64,000 nt of DNA, taken from the NCBI GenBank assembly GCA_026214975.1, contig CM047810.1, forward strand, positions 96,736,316 through 96,800,315, written 5' to 3'. Both the position numbers and the translations under genes were made by a program. The notes under the pieces are model-generated. The model was not told the origin of the DNA. It saw only the letters and a list, made by a program, of their open reading frames with translations, and searched no databases. Within the stretch, counting starts at the first letter, position 1. Each line of letters opens with the position of its first letter. Positions 1 through 11,048 of this stretch are shown here, piece after piece. This stretch comes from Gentiana macrophylla. Lineage: Eukaryota > Streptophyta > Magnoliopsida > Gentianales > Gentianaceae.

Positions 1-76
1 AGGCAGTATACTGCCAAGTACCAGGTCACCCTTGTTAAATGACCAAGCAAATTGTACAGAGTTGATAATATCTTAC
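1..76 (-). other. ATG9 intron running to the window edge
   Basis: A GT donor at 76-75 follows the ...LLEGH codons of exon 4. In other plants the next exon begins with an IFGRN-like sequence. A possible acceptor (AACAAG) lies near base 34, but the downstream bases do not clearly translate to the expected sequence, so I leave the next exon unplaced. Confidence 0.5.
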
Positions 77-2781
77 ATGGCCTTCCAGAAGGGACGCTTC
101 CATAATTGCAATGATGATGAGGACAGCAGCAAAGCCGCCAGAAACAAAAGATATGAACTTTGCCACAAGGGTAATTATTGGGGTGGGAAATTGTTTTAGA
201 TAATTGGAAGCATGACCAATACTGCTGCTTATCCGATGCTTAAAGAAATGATCAACCTGAATAAAGGAAGCACATAAAAAGTGATAATCATATACGCTCC
301 AATGTAAGGGGCAAAGGTGCAAGCTAAAGCATAACGACGCGTTTTCAAATTTAAGACTTAACCAGGTGAACAACACAAAGTCGGACTCCAGGAGGAGAAG
401 AAGCAGAAAATAAATGGGAAAACATATCGCATAACACATAATTCCCTGGCCTAGTCTGTATTGATCACTTTCACAATTGCCCACCTCAGCAAAATGTCAA
501 GTAACTTCCCAAGTAACCATGACATACTATATGAACGAACATACACACACGTGCATGTGAGTGTGTGTGTGTAATCTACAAATTGAACATCTCACAGTTG
601 TCACAACCTACTTGGCAATTCCAGTTCTTATCTTAAGTCTAATTCATGATTCTATTGATTTTGTCATCTTGTGTTGAAATTTCTTCATAATTTGATGCAA
701 CACAAGTTCCATTTAGCTGAATCTACAGAGTAAGAAAGGTACCTCATTGAATTCCCTAAAATCCACTTCACACATTTGACCATCTTCGGGATGATGCGGT
801 ACTTGGATGATGGTAAAATTGTTCAGCATGTCTTAGGAAAAGATAAACCAGCATAAATATGACAAGGAACGGAGAAAGGATGACATTCAACAAGCCAACT
901 ATCCTCAGCCTTTTCTTTAGTGCTTCAGGATCATCAATGAAGTCCCGTCGTATGCAGAAGTTTCTGCACATAGATTTTTTTTTTGGTGAAATACTATTCC
1001 GTGTAGAGCAAACATAATATGAGTTCTTAACTACAACACAGCATATATATATATATATATATATAACAAATAACCATATTCTATGCAAAATGTGGAAGAC
1101 ATGGACTTTATACGTCCAATATGATTTATATTCCATAGTATATCTACTACTTCGGAACAAGAAATGCATTCTTTTTATGTTTCTTGAAGTCATGAATTCA
1201 TGTTTTATCAGTAAAAAAAAAGTCCATACTGACTGTCCAGCACAGGAATTTGCTTCATTACTCTCCTATGCAATACTCCCACAGCCATACATCATGCAAA
1301 CCCAAACTTTTAGCAGTTTGTCTAGGTAAAGATAGCATCTTCACATCATGCCCAAATATTAAAACTTTGATGTTATAGAAAGAGTATGTGAGTGCTAAGA
1401 ACTGCATTTACGAAGATGCAATTAGGATATGCAATAAAGGCAGGAGTAACTTAACATTTCATCCTTGTGCACTCAACCCAACTCCCCTTATAAGTTACCA
1501 ACCTCGTCTTAGTTTTTAGGAAATATGTAGACTTAAAGGGCAGGAACATACCTATCAAACATGCTTTGCAGTATACACCAGTTCAAACTCCACTCCAGAG
1601 TTTTTGTTAGTATTAAGCGATGTCGCACACCATTTGGACCATATCCGACAGTCGGACCAGCTCCAGGCACCCAATTTGAAATAGGAAAAGCAAGCAACCC
1701 TTTGTTGATCATTCCTATTAAGTAATTTTCCTTCCGCATCAGCCGCATTACAATATCATGAATTGAAAGATCCTTCACAACACAAATTTGTTGGGAGCTT
1801 TGCAAATGAACCACTTTCTCAAGAACCAATGCCCATGGCATGGTCTGTATTTCATTATCTGTTATCTGAAGACTACATAAATAGCCAATAAATGAAATGA
1901 CCAGCAATTTAATCACTGTTGTTACTCTAAAACATCAAAGAACTTTTTATTTAATTTTTAAAAAATCTACGATTTAAATCTCACAGTTAACTTGATACCC
2001 ATCTAGAGAATCGTTGCATAAACAAGACGTGTAACTTAAAAAGAAGCACAACGTGATCCACTTACTTCCTAGCATGGAAGAATGCTATTTTTCTTTCGTG
2101 AGTAAAACTTCCAATCATTTATGGACATATGACTGGACTGTCTATAGCTAGTAAATCTTAAATCAGGAAGTTCAACACAAGTTATCGATTCAATGGCACA
2201 TACCTGTTGTGGTAGAAGTCACGGACTTTTAGAGTTTCCTTCAATTGTATAAAGAACCTCAGAAAACAAAAGATCCAGTAGACGGTAAATATTCCCAAGT
2301 AACCAACAATTATTGCTTTAGACAGGGTAAACGGAGTTAGTGGATGCTGATTGAGAGCCTCTTTGGCCAAGTCACACGGCTTCACTCCAGATTCCACGGC
2401 ATCCATACCACATTTGGCTTTACGAAGACCATTCCAATCAACATACAACAAGAAAAATCCAGAAAAGCATATCGTAAAAGCCAAGCTAAAAAGTTCAAAT
2501 ATCCACTTGACAATAATACACCATAGCCCTTTCTCGCAGTAGTAATTGTAAAGCCTCTCAAAGAATAGGTCTAAATCTGCAATTGGTTTAACATTCAACT
2601 GCTCCCCATCAAGAAGCCCAGACGGGCTTTCACTCCCAGGACTTGGTACTCTACGATAATCCGATAATTCGATTTCAGGAGTTACATCATCAAGCAGTCC
2701 CACAGTTAAGGTTGACTCGCCACGCAATTTCCGTCCAAATATATTAAGGGCATTAGAACCTATTTGCCCACTGAACATCAT
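77..2781 (-). CDS. ATG9: Autophagy-related protein 9 (5' half, four coding exons)
   Basis: ATG9 is the multi-spanning membrane protein and lipid scramblase that supplies vesicles to growing autophagosomes. The plant ATG9 family is recognised by motifs such as LDLFFERLYNYYCEKGLW, YVDWNGLRKAKCGMDAVESG, TMPWALVLEKVV, LMRKENYLIGM, LEWSLNWCILQSMFDR and SFVSGGFAAVLIIIA. Exons (complement): 2781-2204 (start codon, 192 codons), 1872-1552, 963-743, 256-77. All introns are GT..AG and splice phases agree at every junction. Membrane segments lie near residues 92-114 and 156-177, with more in exons 3 and 4. The start at 2781 gives the usual MMFSGQ N-terminus. Exon 3 (221 nt) is 2 nt shorter than the frame needs, so a TGA follows RRWSNV near 768, just where the family has a conserved amphipathic stretch; the last part (FREFNE) reappears in another frame. 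Plant ATG9 is about 850-900 residues, so roughly half is present. The identification is secure; whether this copy is intact is not. Confidence 0.93.
1043..1065. repeat. (AT)n microsatellite in ATG9 intron
   Basis: About 11 AT dinucleotides within the intron between coding exons 2 and 3. Confidence 0.9.
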
Positions 2782-2850
2782 TCATCAGCTTTGAGGGGAA
2801 GCAGATGCACCCAGTACATCCACAAGCACTTTAACAGTCAACAAATTAAC
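2782..2850 (-). other. ATG9 5' UTR, second exon part
   Basis: On the minus strand a T-rich tract ending TTTTTTCAG (acceptor at 2853-2851) precedes 69 nt of untranslated sequence that leads into the ATG at 2781. This pairs with the donor at 6320. Confidence 0.65.
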
Positions 2851-2962
2851 CTGAAAAAAGAAAAAATAAAAAATAAAAAATAAAAAGCAAATCAGTGATA
2901 CAGGATAAACAAAAAGACGTATACAGGCTTATTCGCAAGTCTTCTTTGTTCTTTTCAAAAAA

Positions 2963-3031
<69 letters not shown>

Positions 3032-6000
3032 CCCTTCAATAATTTAACTTGTTTAGGTGTCATACTTGGCAAAACACTTATAAGCCTTTTATTTTCTGTC
3101 TATTTCAGCTGGACATTTCGGTAGGATAGGACTCTTTACTCTTTAGCTACAAAGATATATAATAATTTTGTTGACATTGACATTTAAAAAGCTGAATAGC
3201 TCAGATTTTGAGATTAATCACAAAAAGACACCTCTCCAATGTCTCATATCAAGGCTTCACACAGTAAATATACATCAAAAAAATATAATAATTTCAAGGA
3301 TTTACAATATGAACCCTCAACCGTCCCCTTAAAAGTGGTACCATAGCATCAGAATCATCTAGATTTTCTTTTTCCTTGTTTGGGTTCTTAATCATGATTG
3401 ACCACACGAGAGGGTCTTGTACTCTTGTTGATGAAGAGGACAACAAAAAAAGATCAGGGAAATCGTTGAAATGCAGCCTATGATGCCACTATTGACATGA
3501 ACAATAAGTTAAGTTTGGAGCTCGAATGGCAGAACCAAAGGAAACAAGAACCTTTAGACATAATGGAGTGGGGTGCAAAAGGAATCCATGTTGCACAGGT
3601 GTCTCAAGGGGAACTTCATCGCGGATAGTTTGTGCTATTGATTTCAAAAGAATATCTAAGGGATTTGATTAGGGCAGTTCTTACACACACTAACAAAGAC
3701 ACCATGACAGAACCATGTGGGTATATTTTGAAAAGTTTCACGCTGAAGACTATATCGAAATTGCAAAGCTATTCTGGTTGTAAATCAGAAACCAATAAAA
3801 AATAAAGGAAAGCACTGTTTGTTAATATGAGGCTGAAGAGGTCTGTACTACAAGGATGCATATGAATTGTAAAGCAGTGAACTTGACTACACAAGAATAA
3901 GTTCAGCACTTACAAACACAGAGACCTCATTCTCAAGCTTAAAAATATATTTTTGTCCCACAGATCAAGCCTTAAAACTGCATGAAAGATTTCAGATATT
4001 CAATGGAAGAAAAGAAAGAAGAGAATTCAACTCTTCATTAGAATTCTCTTACCAAGAGCAATTAACAACCAAATTATCGCTTGCCATTCTGGCCCAAATA
4101 AGTGTGCAAGTGTTATCAAATATTCAACCTTGAAGATACTCAAACATGCCTTATTTATTGTTTGGAAAACCAAAATCGCCACATTCAACAATAAGCCTAG
4201 CTATGCAGGGATACACACAGCAAAAGGGGCCCTACTCAACAGGTGAATAGCTTAGTTTTAGCCCAACCAAGTTAAGAACGGATTTGATAACAACAACAAG
4301 ACTAAGAAAATCACAAGGTTGAGCACATTGCTTCCTAAAGTTCAAGTAAATCAGGCAGATATCCTACCTAGTGTATGTGGTGGCACGTTAAAAGACCTGC
4401 TAAGCAGTCTGGTACAGAAAAGCATCCTGTCCATTTCGGTAAAGAATAAGCCTGGACGGGCCGTTTAAACCTACTATACATAACCTTACCATTTAGATTT
4501 TATATTTCCAAATACACCCCTATCGCAAGTAAATTAGTCACTACCAAGAGAACAATTAAAGCTTCAAAAGCCTAGATAAGGTTAGCACACCGGTGTGTTA
4601 GAGAATATAGACATTTGGCTAACTAGAAGAGAATGAACATTTCCCAACGTGTTTTACTTTTGATAAATCCCAAGACTAAAGGACAAGATTGGATGTGAGT
4701 GAACCAAAATGTATTGCACAATGAAGTTCAATGCCAAGAGAACAAGTGCAATCTATGTTCTATGACCATATTGAAGTGTTCGATAAAAATGTATAAATTA
4801 TATTTCTCTTTGACAGTGTAAGCTTTTCTGTGACTTGGTAATTTATCATGATATCATAGGACAAGGTAAGAACAACCCCCACCCCCCCTCTGTCCCACTA
4901 TTGTAAAATAATATTATTACTATTGTTTGTCATTTAACTCTACTACAACAGAAAGACTATTATTCCTGTTAGATCAGCTACCACATGTACACTCTTGTCT
5001 ACGTGTCAGAAAACCCACAAGTGAAAGGGCATGTTAGATATAAATGTATTACTTGAACTTATCTATAGCAGCTTAAGCTTTCAGGTGAGTTAACAAATTT
5101 TTTAAAAGTATCATATCTAAAGAGACATTGGACGTGCTTAAGCTAAATGGTGCAATACTAGTTTCATTGAGTAGCAAAGTGGAAATTTTAGAAAGTATAT
5201 CATGGAATATGCTAGCAATGGATGTTTGTCATATTCTCTTCGTAAATCCTTGGTGTTTTGATTAGAGTATGGTGTTTTATAACATGATTATAACTAGATT
5301 TGTATAGACAAGAACTAAGACACTATTTTGCACCCAACGCAAAGGATGGGAGTAACAACCAAAACACATATATGATTACATATTAGTAACTTCATCTTGA
5401 GATGCAAAGTTATCGGTTCATGGGGAGATGATAATTTAAAAACACATATATGATTACATATTAGTTGCAAAGGAAGTTTTCTTCATTGTTTTCTTTATTG
5501 ATTGCTAAAAGATATGTCAGCTGCAGTCCTTAACTTGGGCTACCTTAACCTAGACACAAAAACAATATTTTCTTGGTTGAATCTCCCTTATTTTTCAAGT
5601 TTCAACTTATGTTGAATCTCCCTTATGTTGAATCTCCATCTGAGTACAAGATTGAAGCCAAAATCAGCCCAAAGGGTGACGAAGGACCCAAAGTCTCTTC
5701 CTTTCATCAAACAACCTCATGGATGGCATCATATTGCATGTATCCCTTGGGCACATTAAATGATGATCAAAGAGCCATTAAGTATCACATTTACTGCTAT
5801 TCTGTTACATATATAAAAGGCATTCGTTTATGCTCACCCTGATATTCTCAGAAAAGAACTTTTCTAGGTTTTCCACTAAACCTAGGAACATTAAAATTGA
5901 CATTTTCAGCACGATTTTGATCACTCAGTTTCAGTTAAAAAGATTAGGACATTTTAGTAGCAGAAACTTTGTGAGAAGTTGAGTTTCATGACTACTCAAA

Positions 6001-6320
6001 CAGATTTCTCTCTATATCCAGCCTCCTTTTAGGTGCTTTTAATATTTTGCAATACGTAGACTTCAGTTTTCTAGGGTTTACTACATTAACACTCGCATAA
6101 CAAGACATTCACCATGCATATATAAAAAATCAATTCAAAACTAATAAACAACTGAAAAGACAACCAAAAAAAAAAATCATAATAATAACTTCAAGAACTG
6201 TTACCAGAACTCTATAGAGTAATTACAATTCCGATCATCACAACAACTTATTGCCCGCAGATATAGACAAAAAGGGAGAAAGAGTAATAAAACAACCATA
6301 AGAAAACAGTCAAAATATAC
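2851..6320 (-). other. Long first intron of ATG9 (5' UTR intron)
   Basis: About 3.47 kb between donor GCAG|GTATAT at 6321/6320 and the acceptor at 2851. No ORF with recognisable similarity is seen. It holds an A24-(TA)22 tract, a 27-bp direct repeat (5361-5387 and 5439-5465) and three TTGAATCTCC units (5577-5637). A leader intron before the start codon is common in plant genes; the pairing of these two splice sites is inferred. Confidence 0.55.
2957..3025. repeat. A24 run followed by (TA)22
   Basis: A homopolymer of 24 A joined to an uninterrupted TA dinucleotide tract in the leader intron. The exact length is likely polymorphic and error-prone. Confidence 0.9.
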
Positions 6321-6670
6321 CTGCAATTTCGATGGGAGAACCACGGGCGATGAGTTTTTTTTCACTCAATAAAGTTTTTATCTTTTTAACACAGTACAAG
6401 TAAATTTGTTCTTGTTGATGAGTATGAATGAAGTGGCGGCGGCGACGGCGGCGAAAACAAGCTGCCAACGACGGAAGAGAGAAAAAGTGGAAAAAAATCA
6501 AACGGCGAGAAGGTACAAGAATACAAGAAAAGGATGTGATTATATGAAAATGAAACGTGATGATAGAGAAGAATTACCGGAAAAGAAATCCCAATTTTAT
6601 GACTTCGAACTAATTTATTGCACGAAAGTGTAGCTTTGTTATAAGCTCAACTCTTATCTGTTTTAATAAT
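6321..6670 (-). other. Probable ATG9 5' UTR exon 1
   Basis: On the minus strand this is a CT-rich segment with GCC/GCG triplets (6430-6455), ending at a good donor at 6320. The 5' limit is a guess, based on an AT-rich TATAAA-like stretch near 6705-6715. A 63-codon minus-strand ORF (6501-6310) reads through the donor, so it is not taken as a gene; if transcribed, its ATG would be an upstream start. Confidence 0.45.
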
Positions 6671-6765
6671 AATAATTTTCTTTACAAAAAAAAAATAATA
6701 ATAATTTTTTATAAATATATTATGATATTTGTCTATGGATATTCATTTTTTCGGTCTACAATAGG

Positions 6766-7045
6766 TGATAACCCGGTTGAGACCAGGGTTCTGAGTCACC
6801 CTAAGGACGAAAAATAGTTTGGGTGAATCGTTCGTTTCCGTAAAAAAAAATCATATATAGATTACGTGTAAAACTATATATATTTATATAAAAAAATAAT
6901 AATTTAGTCCATCTTTAAATATTAGTTTTGTACAAACAAGCTATTAGACAAGTGATTTACACTATGTCATAACCCGGCCGAAACCTTCCGTTAAGACAAA
7001 AATGGTGCATGTGCGAATCTTTTGTTTCCGTAAAAAATATTATTT
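6766..7045. repeat. Two diverged ~80-bp related segments
   Basis: 6766-6850 and 6967-7037 both start with ATAACCCGG and end with TTTCCGTAAAAA. The order of short shared words is the same but the middles have diverged. They sit upstream of ATG9 in AT-rich DNA without ORFs. Origin unknown; possibly remnants of one small repeat. Confidence 0.4.
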
Positions 7046-7254
7046 TTTTGTTTTTGAAAATATTTTTTTTTAGAAGAATAGTTTTGGTATTACACTTATA
7101 ATACCGGAAGTAAAAAAAAATTAAAGGACAAATGAAAGTTTTTTTAATTAAGATCTTTTCCCGTAAAAAATAAGATTTTTTTTATTTTTCTTAGTAATGA
7201 AAAGAATTATGATGGAATTATGTGTTATTTAAAATATGATTAAATTAACTTAAA

Positions 7255-7335
7255 GAAATTGGCCTCAAGTGGTAAGTGGGCAGAGAACGCCATATGGAGG
7301 CCACCTGCTTCGATTCTCCTCGAGATAGATCTTAT
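7255..7335 (+). mobile_element. SINE-like tRNA-derived head
   Basis: A pol III A-box-like sequence (TGGCCTCAAGTGG, 7260-7272) is followed about 35 bp later by a B-box-like sequence (GCTTCGATTCTCC, 7307-7319). This spacing and order match the 5' part of tRNA-derived plant SINEs. No clear poly(A) tail or target duplication was found. Confidence 0.35.
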
Positions 7336-7419
7336 CCATAGTAACAAACTAGCTAGGTGTCACTACTACACATGCACCACATGTCATTCTATATTCGCTT
7401 ATATCTTTTCAGCCCCGCT

Positions 7420-7914
7420 TAAACCAATGTGAGGCATAGTCACGTTGAGTTTGTCTCTAAAAGAAGTAAAAGAACCAGCAGACAAAGCCTTTGTGAGACA
7501 ATCTGCAACTTGATCTTGTGTTGGAATATGATGTAGACATCAACCTTTTTTGTTAATCACTTGATTTACGATGTAGTGAACATCAACTTTTATATGCTTA
7601 GTTCTAGCATGATGCACGTGTTTGTGCTGCTAGTGAGTTGGCACCTGTGTTATCACACCAGAGTATTGGAGTAATAACTAAGTCAAACTTCATTTCACTG
7701 AGAAGTTGTTTGATCATTTAACTTCAGCAGCTAGATTTGCCAAAGCTCTATATTCTGACTCACAACTTGACCTTGACACTACATCTTGCTTCTATGAACT
7801 CCATGACACTAAGCACTTTCCCAAATATACACAGTAGCCTTCAGTAGTTTTCTGTCTAGGACACACTGCCCAGTTTGCATATGAAAATCCATGTAGATCC
7901 AGTGAGCTAGACGG
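7420..7914 (-). pseudogene. Ty1/copia RNase H remnant (copia-0, part 1)
   Basis: On the minus strand the sequence translates in pieces to the copia RNase H signature: LHGFSYANWAVCP, TTEGYCVYLGK, WCDNTGANSLAAQ, and a tail ending with the SHKGFVCW region. Several frameshifts and stops are present. It is the continuation of the RT piece at 25141-26238: element 1 inserted between them, with flanking GACGG and GATGG. No 3' LTR for copia-0 was recognised to the left. Confidence 0.8.
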
Positions 7915-9672
7915 TGTTGGAAGTAGCGCCCGAAAGACAATTTATGTAATTGTTTTTATAATTAATAAATGATAGATTTATTCCCATCTTATTATTTGCT
8001 TCGTGCTTATAAGTAATACACTACTGAAAACCCTAAGTAGTATCATACGTAGCCATATAACTTAGTGTGTGTCACACGCGAGGATTAAGTTTATGGTGAT
8101 ACACTTGAACTGTTAGTCAGTGGTGAACTTAATCAAAGTATGAGGTCTATTGATTAAACCACCATTAATGCGCCCAGAACACTTTATGGTGTGACCGTCT
8201 TATCCGGACCGTCGATATTGGTTATCTAAGTGGAGCATTTATATATGATGTAGTCATATAGGACTGGACCGATTTAATCTGCATTTCTCATATAATTCCG
8301 TGATTGAGAAATCTCATTAAGTCACAAGATGATCATATATGGATTAACCTTAATCCTGAAGTGATTACAGACTCCTACTTGTTTCAGGATAGGGTTTGAT
8401 GTGTTCGTTAATGATCGCTAAAAAACGCGGTCCGAATTACTTTCACGTTGGCGCTATTCTGGAATGAGTGAGAAGTGTGTGTTTCACAGATATGGAATCT
8501 ATTCCTTCCTGCGGGAAGTGGAAAGACAATCCTCTTATTTGTTGATCCTAGAAAATGATCGATCCGGGGAGTTCGTATTGGTTATGAACTAATTGATCAC
8601 TAGTGGAAATAAGGATAAGATGTATTGAAGGAGGTTTACGGAAATAATCCTGCTTCGTTATGGATAGTCTATGGAGGGTTAGTTTGTATGTAATGATTAT
8701 ATCAATAGACACTTATCGACTCGACGTTTTGAGAATAAGTTATATCTATAATCGATAGAGTTCAGTTTCGGATTTATGGTGGCGTAATTCCGGAATTAAT
8801 GAGTTGAGTAGAAATATTACATTCGATGAATGTTTTATTCAATTTATTGTAGCTTTACGGTTATAGTCCATGGTCCCCCGTTGGCTCCTTAACACGCGAG
8901 TGTTTTCTCGCTTTTATGGAACCTCAAAATAAATTAAATAATTGGTCTATTTAATGAATATGCAATATTATTTATTTGGTAAATGATATGTAAAATAGAA
9001 AAGACGTTTTCTATTAAAAAATAATGATATATGGCGCTACATGTTGTGATAATTTAGGAAAAGAAATTTTTCTAGATTATGTCACATGTGTAATTAATTA
9101 ATTATCTATTTGTTGGATAATTAATGAAAAAAATAAGAGATTGATTTTTTGGGAATTATCTCTTTTCTTTTGGCAAATATCTTTTCTTTATGAGAATAGG
9201 TAATTGTGGTGTGAAAAGGATAACTCTCTTGACTAGTTATTTTTCTATATAAAGAGAGTTCCTCCTAACACAATTAACACACACAGAAATGGCGCCACAT
9301 TCTAATAAAAAGGAAGAAAAAAAAGTTTATTGCCTTTGTCATTAAGAGGAGAAAAACCTAGGGTTTTTCTTGTGCATATTCGAGGATGTTCTACGACGAG
9401 GATCGACGTCCACCAGTCGTCGCTAGGAGATACAATCCAGAAGACTGCGGCTTCTCCATCTGTCGATTTACTACACCTCTTGAATAAGGTAAATCTTCAA
9501 CCTTCGTATAGTCGTATTAATTATTTATGCGAATCGAATCGTGGTAAAATCGCATGCGAATTTATTCGTAGCTTTCGCTGTGCATGATCGAGCGTTTCGA
9601 TCGGTGCTGTGAATCAGATCTGACGATCCAATTATGGATCGGATCCGGATTCGGGTTTCTTTATATCCAGCA
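7915..9672 (+). repeat. 5' LTR of element 1 (1.76 kb)
   Basis: Starts TGTTGG and ends CCAGCA immediately before the primer-binding site. It matches 16630-17210 plus 23949-25140, and in reverse the LTRs at 41550 and 58131. A TATATAAA box lies at 9246-9253. A reading frame at 9330-9587, repeated at 24840-25025, falls in the transcribed R/U5 part and is not taken as a gene. Confidence 0.92.
9246..9253 (+). promoter_or_regulatory. TATA box of family-A LTR promoter
   Basis: TATATAAAGAGAG sits about 430 bp from the LTR end and is conserved in the other family-A LTRs, as expected for the U3 promoter driving genomic RNA. Confidence 0.65.
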
Positions 9673-9674
9673 TG

Positions 9675-9690
9675 TGGTATCAGAGACAGG
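9675..9690 (+). other. Primer-binding site, initiator tRNA-Met type
   Basis: TGGTATCAGAGACAGG lies two bases after the LTR end. TGGTATCAGAG is complementary to the 3' end of initiator tRNA-Met, the usual primer of plant copia elements. Confidence 0.85.
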
Positions 9691-9956
9691 TTAAAGCGAT
9701 TTTGCGATCATTATTGCATAATTAATTAATAAGGAGTGGAATAGAGTAAAAAAAAAATTGCATCTTTTATTTTTATTGAATGTTTTGGTTGACGAGATGG
9801 ATTGGGGTTGATTGCTTGTTTACTGTTAGATCTATCAGAAACCCGCTTTTTAAAATATAGTGAAATCATGTAATTTAATTTTGCAATTTAATTTTCTGAA
9901 ATTATTTTATTCGGCTGAGTGGCCTTTTAATTAAATTGGATGGAGACATAAAGAGT

Positions 9957-10190
9957 AAAAGGCGCAGCACAGTGGTCAAGACATTGGTTTAATTGTGTGT
10001 AGACCTGAATTTGAATCCTTTTGGCCGTATAATTTTCTGAAACTTTTTTTGAAATAAATTTATTTTTTTATAGCTCGTAAATTTTTTTTATTCGAAAAAA
10101 AAAAAAAAAATTTAAAAATTAAACCAAAAGGGATTCGAACTCAAGAGCAGAAAATCAAATACTTGAGATGGCTGAAGAAAATAGTAGATT
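9957..10190. other. Two convergent tRNA-like (A/B box) segments in element 1 leader
   Basis: Plus strand: GCACAGTGGTCAAG (A-box-like, ~9967) and GAATTTGAATCC (B-box-like, ~10007). Minus strand: CATCTCAAGTATTTGA (A-like, ~10173) and GAGTTCGAATCCC (B-like, 10143-10131). An A-rich run separates them. The reverse-oriented element 3 has an equivalent pair near 57605-57665 and 57756-57830. They may be two old SINEs inserted tail to tail, or part of the family leader. Confidence 0.4.
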
Positions 10191-11048
10191 AACATTTTTT
10201 ATGCTTAGGGTTTATTTAATTTATAGATTTGATGCGATGGTACCAACGGTCCATCTTAGTGGTTTACTTTTTATGCATTTATTTTCATTTTTGATAATTT
10301 ATGTGAGATAACCATGCCATGACATGCATCATATTCACGAATTCCACTCCTAGCATATGCATACATGTAGATAATTAATCGTGATATTAATTAGGCATGT
10401 ATGAGACGTAATTAATTTAGATTAATTTAGGTAATTAGTTAAATTAATTAAAACAAACGGAATTTTATCGGGATATAAAATTCACATGATAAAATAAAAT
10501 TTACTCGGTAAATTTAATTTTGGGATCTAAAAGTCATTCGTGGATTTTAATTATGTAGTGACTACATACAAGAATTTTAATAATTAAAAAATTAGAAAAT
10601 CCGAAAAAGTTGGACACCAACTGAACAAAATGTTCGAAAATTGGTTCGGGCGGTCAACAAGGCTTCGGCTCGACTCGATTTGTCCGTCCGTGCGGGGTTA
10701 GCCACGGGTCCGGCAAGGTCAAGCTATCCGCGAAGCCGAGGCTCAATGGGGCAACCTTAGCCCGATTTTCAACCCCAAAGACTCGCACACGCGCGACGCG
10801 TTAGCGTCGGGGTCCGGCAAGGTCAAGCTATCCAGCGAGTTTCGGCTCAATGGGTCAGTCTTAGGCCGATTCATCCAGTAGTCGTATATGAACCAACGAA
10901 GAGGACGGGTCGGCTTAGCCAATCCCGACACCGTTCGGTGAACTCGGTTAAAGCTCAGCCAGTGTTTAATACCGATAAGTTTGTGATTGCTTTTCAAGAT
11001 TTATTGTTTTCAAATTATTGAGATAAAATTCTACGATCCTAAAATTTT
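10190..11048 (+). other. Non-coding leader of element 1
   Basis: Between the tRNA-like pair and the DNA transposon there is no credible ORF. The GC-richer block 10640-10960 is conserved in reverse at about 56790-57130 in element 3, so it belongs to the family rather than to a host gene; the 84-codon antisense ORF here is spurious. It contains two related segments with GGTCCGGCAAGGTCAAGCTA near 10707 and 10810. Confidence 0.6.

Noticed and set aside
6310..6501. 63-codon minus-strand ORF upstream of ATG9
   Set aside because: Arg-rich low complexity from GCC/GCG triplets, and it reads through the inferred splice donor.
7255..7335. Possible tRNA gene
   Set aside because: Box A and box B are present but the acceptor and anticodon stems do not pair as a cloverleaf, so a SINE head is more likely.
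9330..9587. Plus-strand ORF of 85 codons, repeated at 24840-25025
   Set aside because: It lies in the R/U5 part of the family-A LTR. It is shared only because the LTRs are shared, and it is shortened by a stop in the other copy.
10743..10997. 84-codon minus-strand ORF in a GC-richer block
   Set aside because: Antisense to the element 1 leader and disrupted in element 3's copy, so not a gene.
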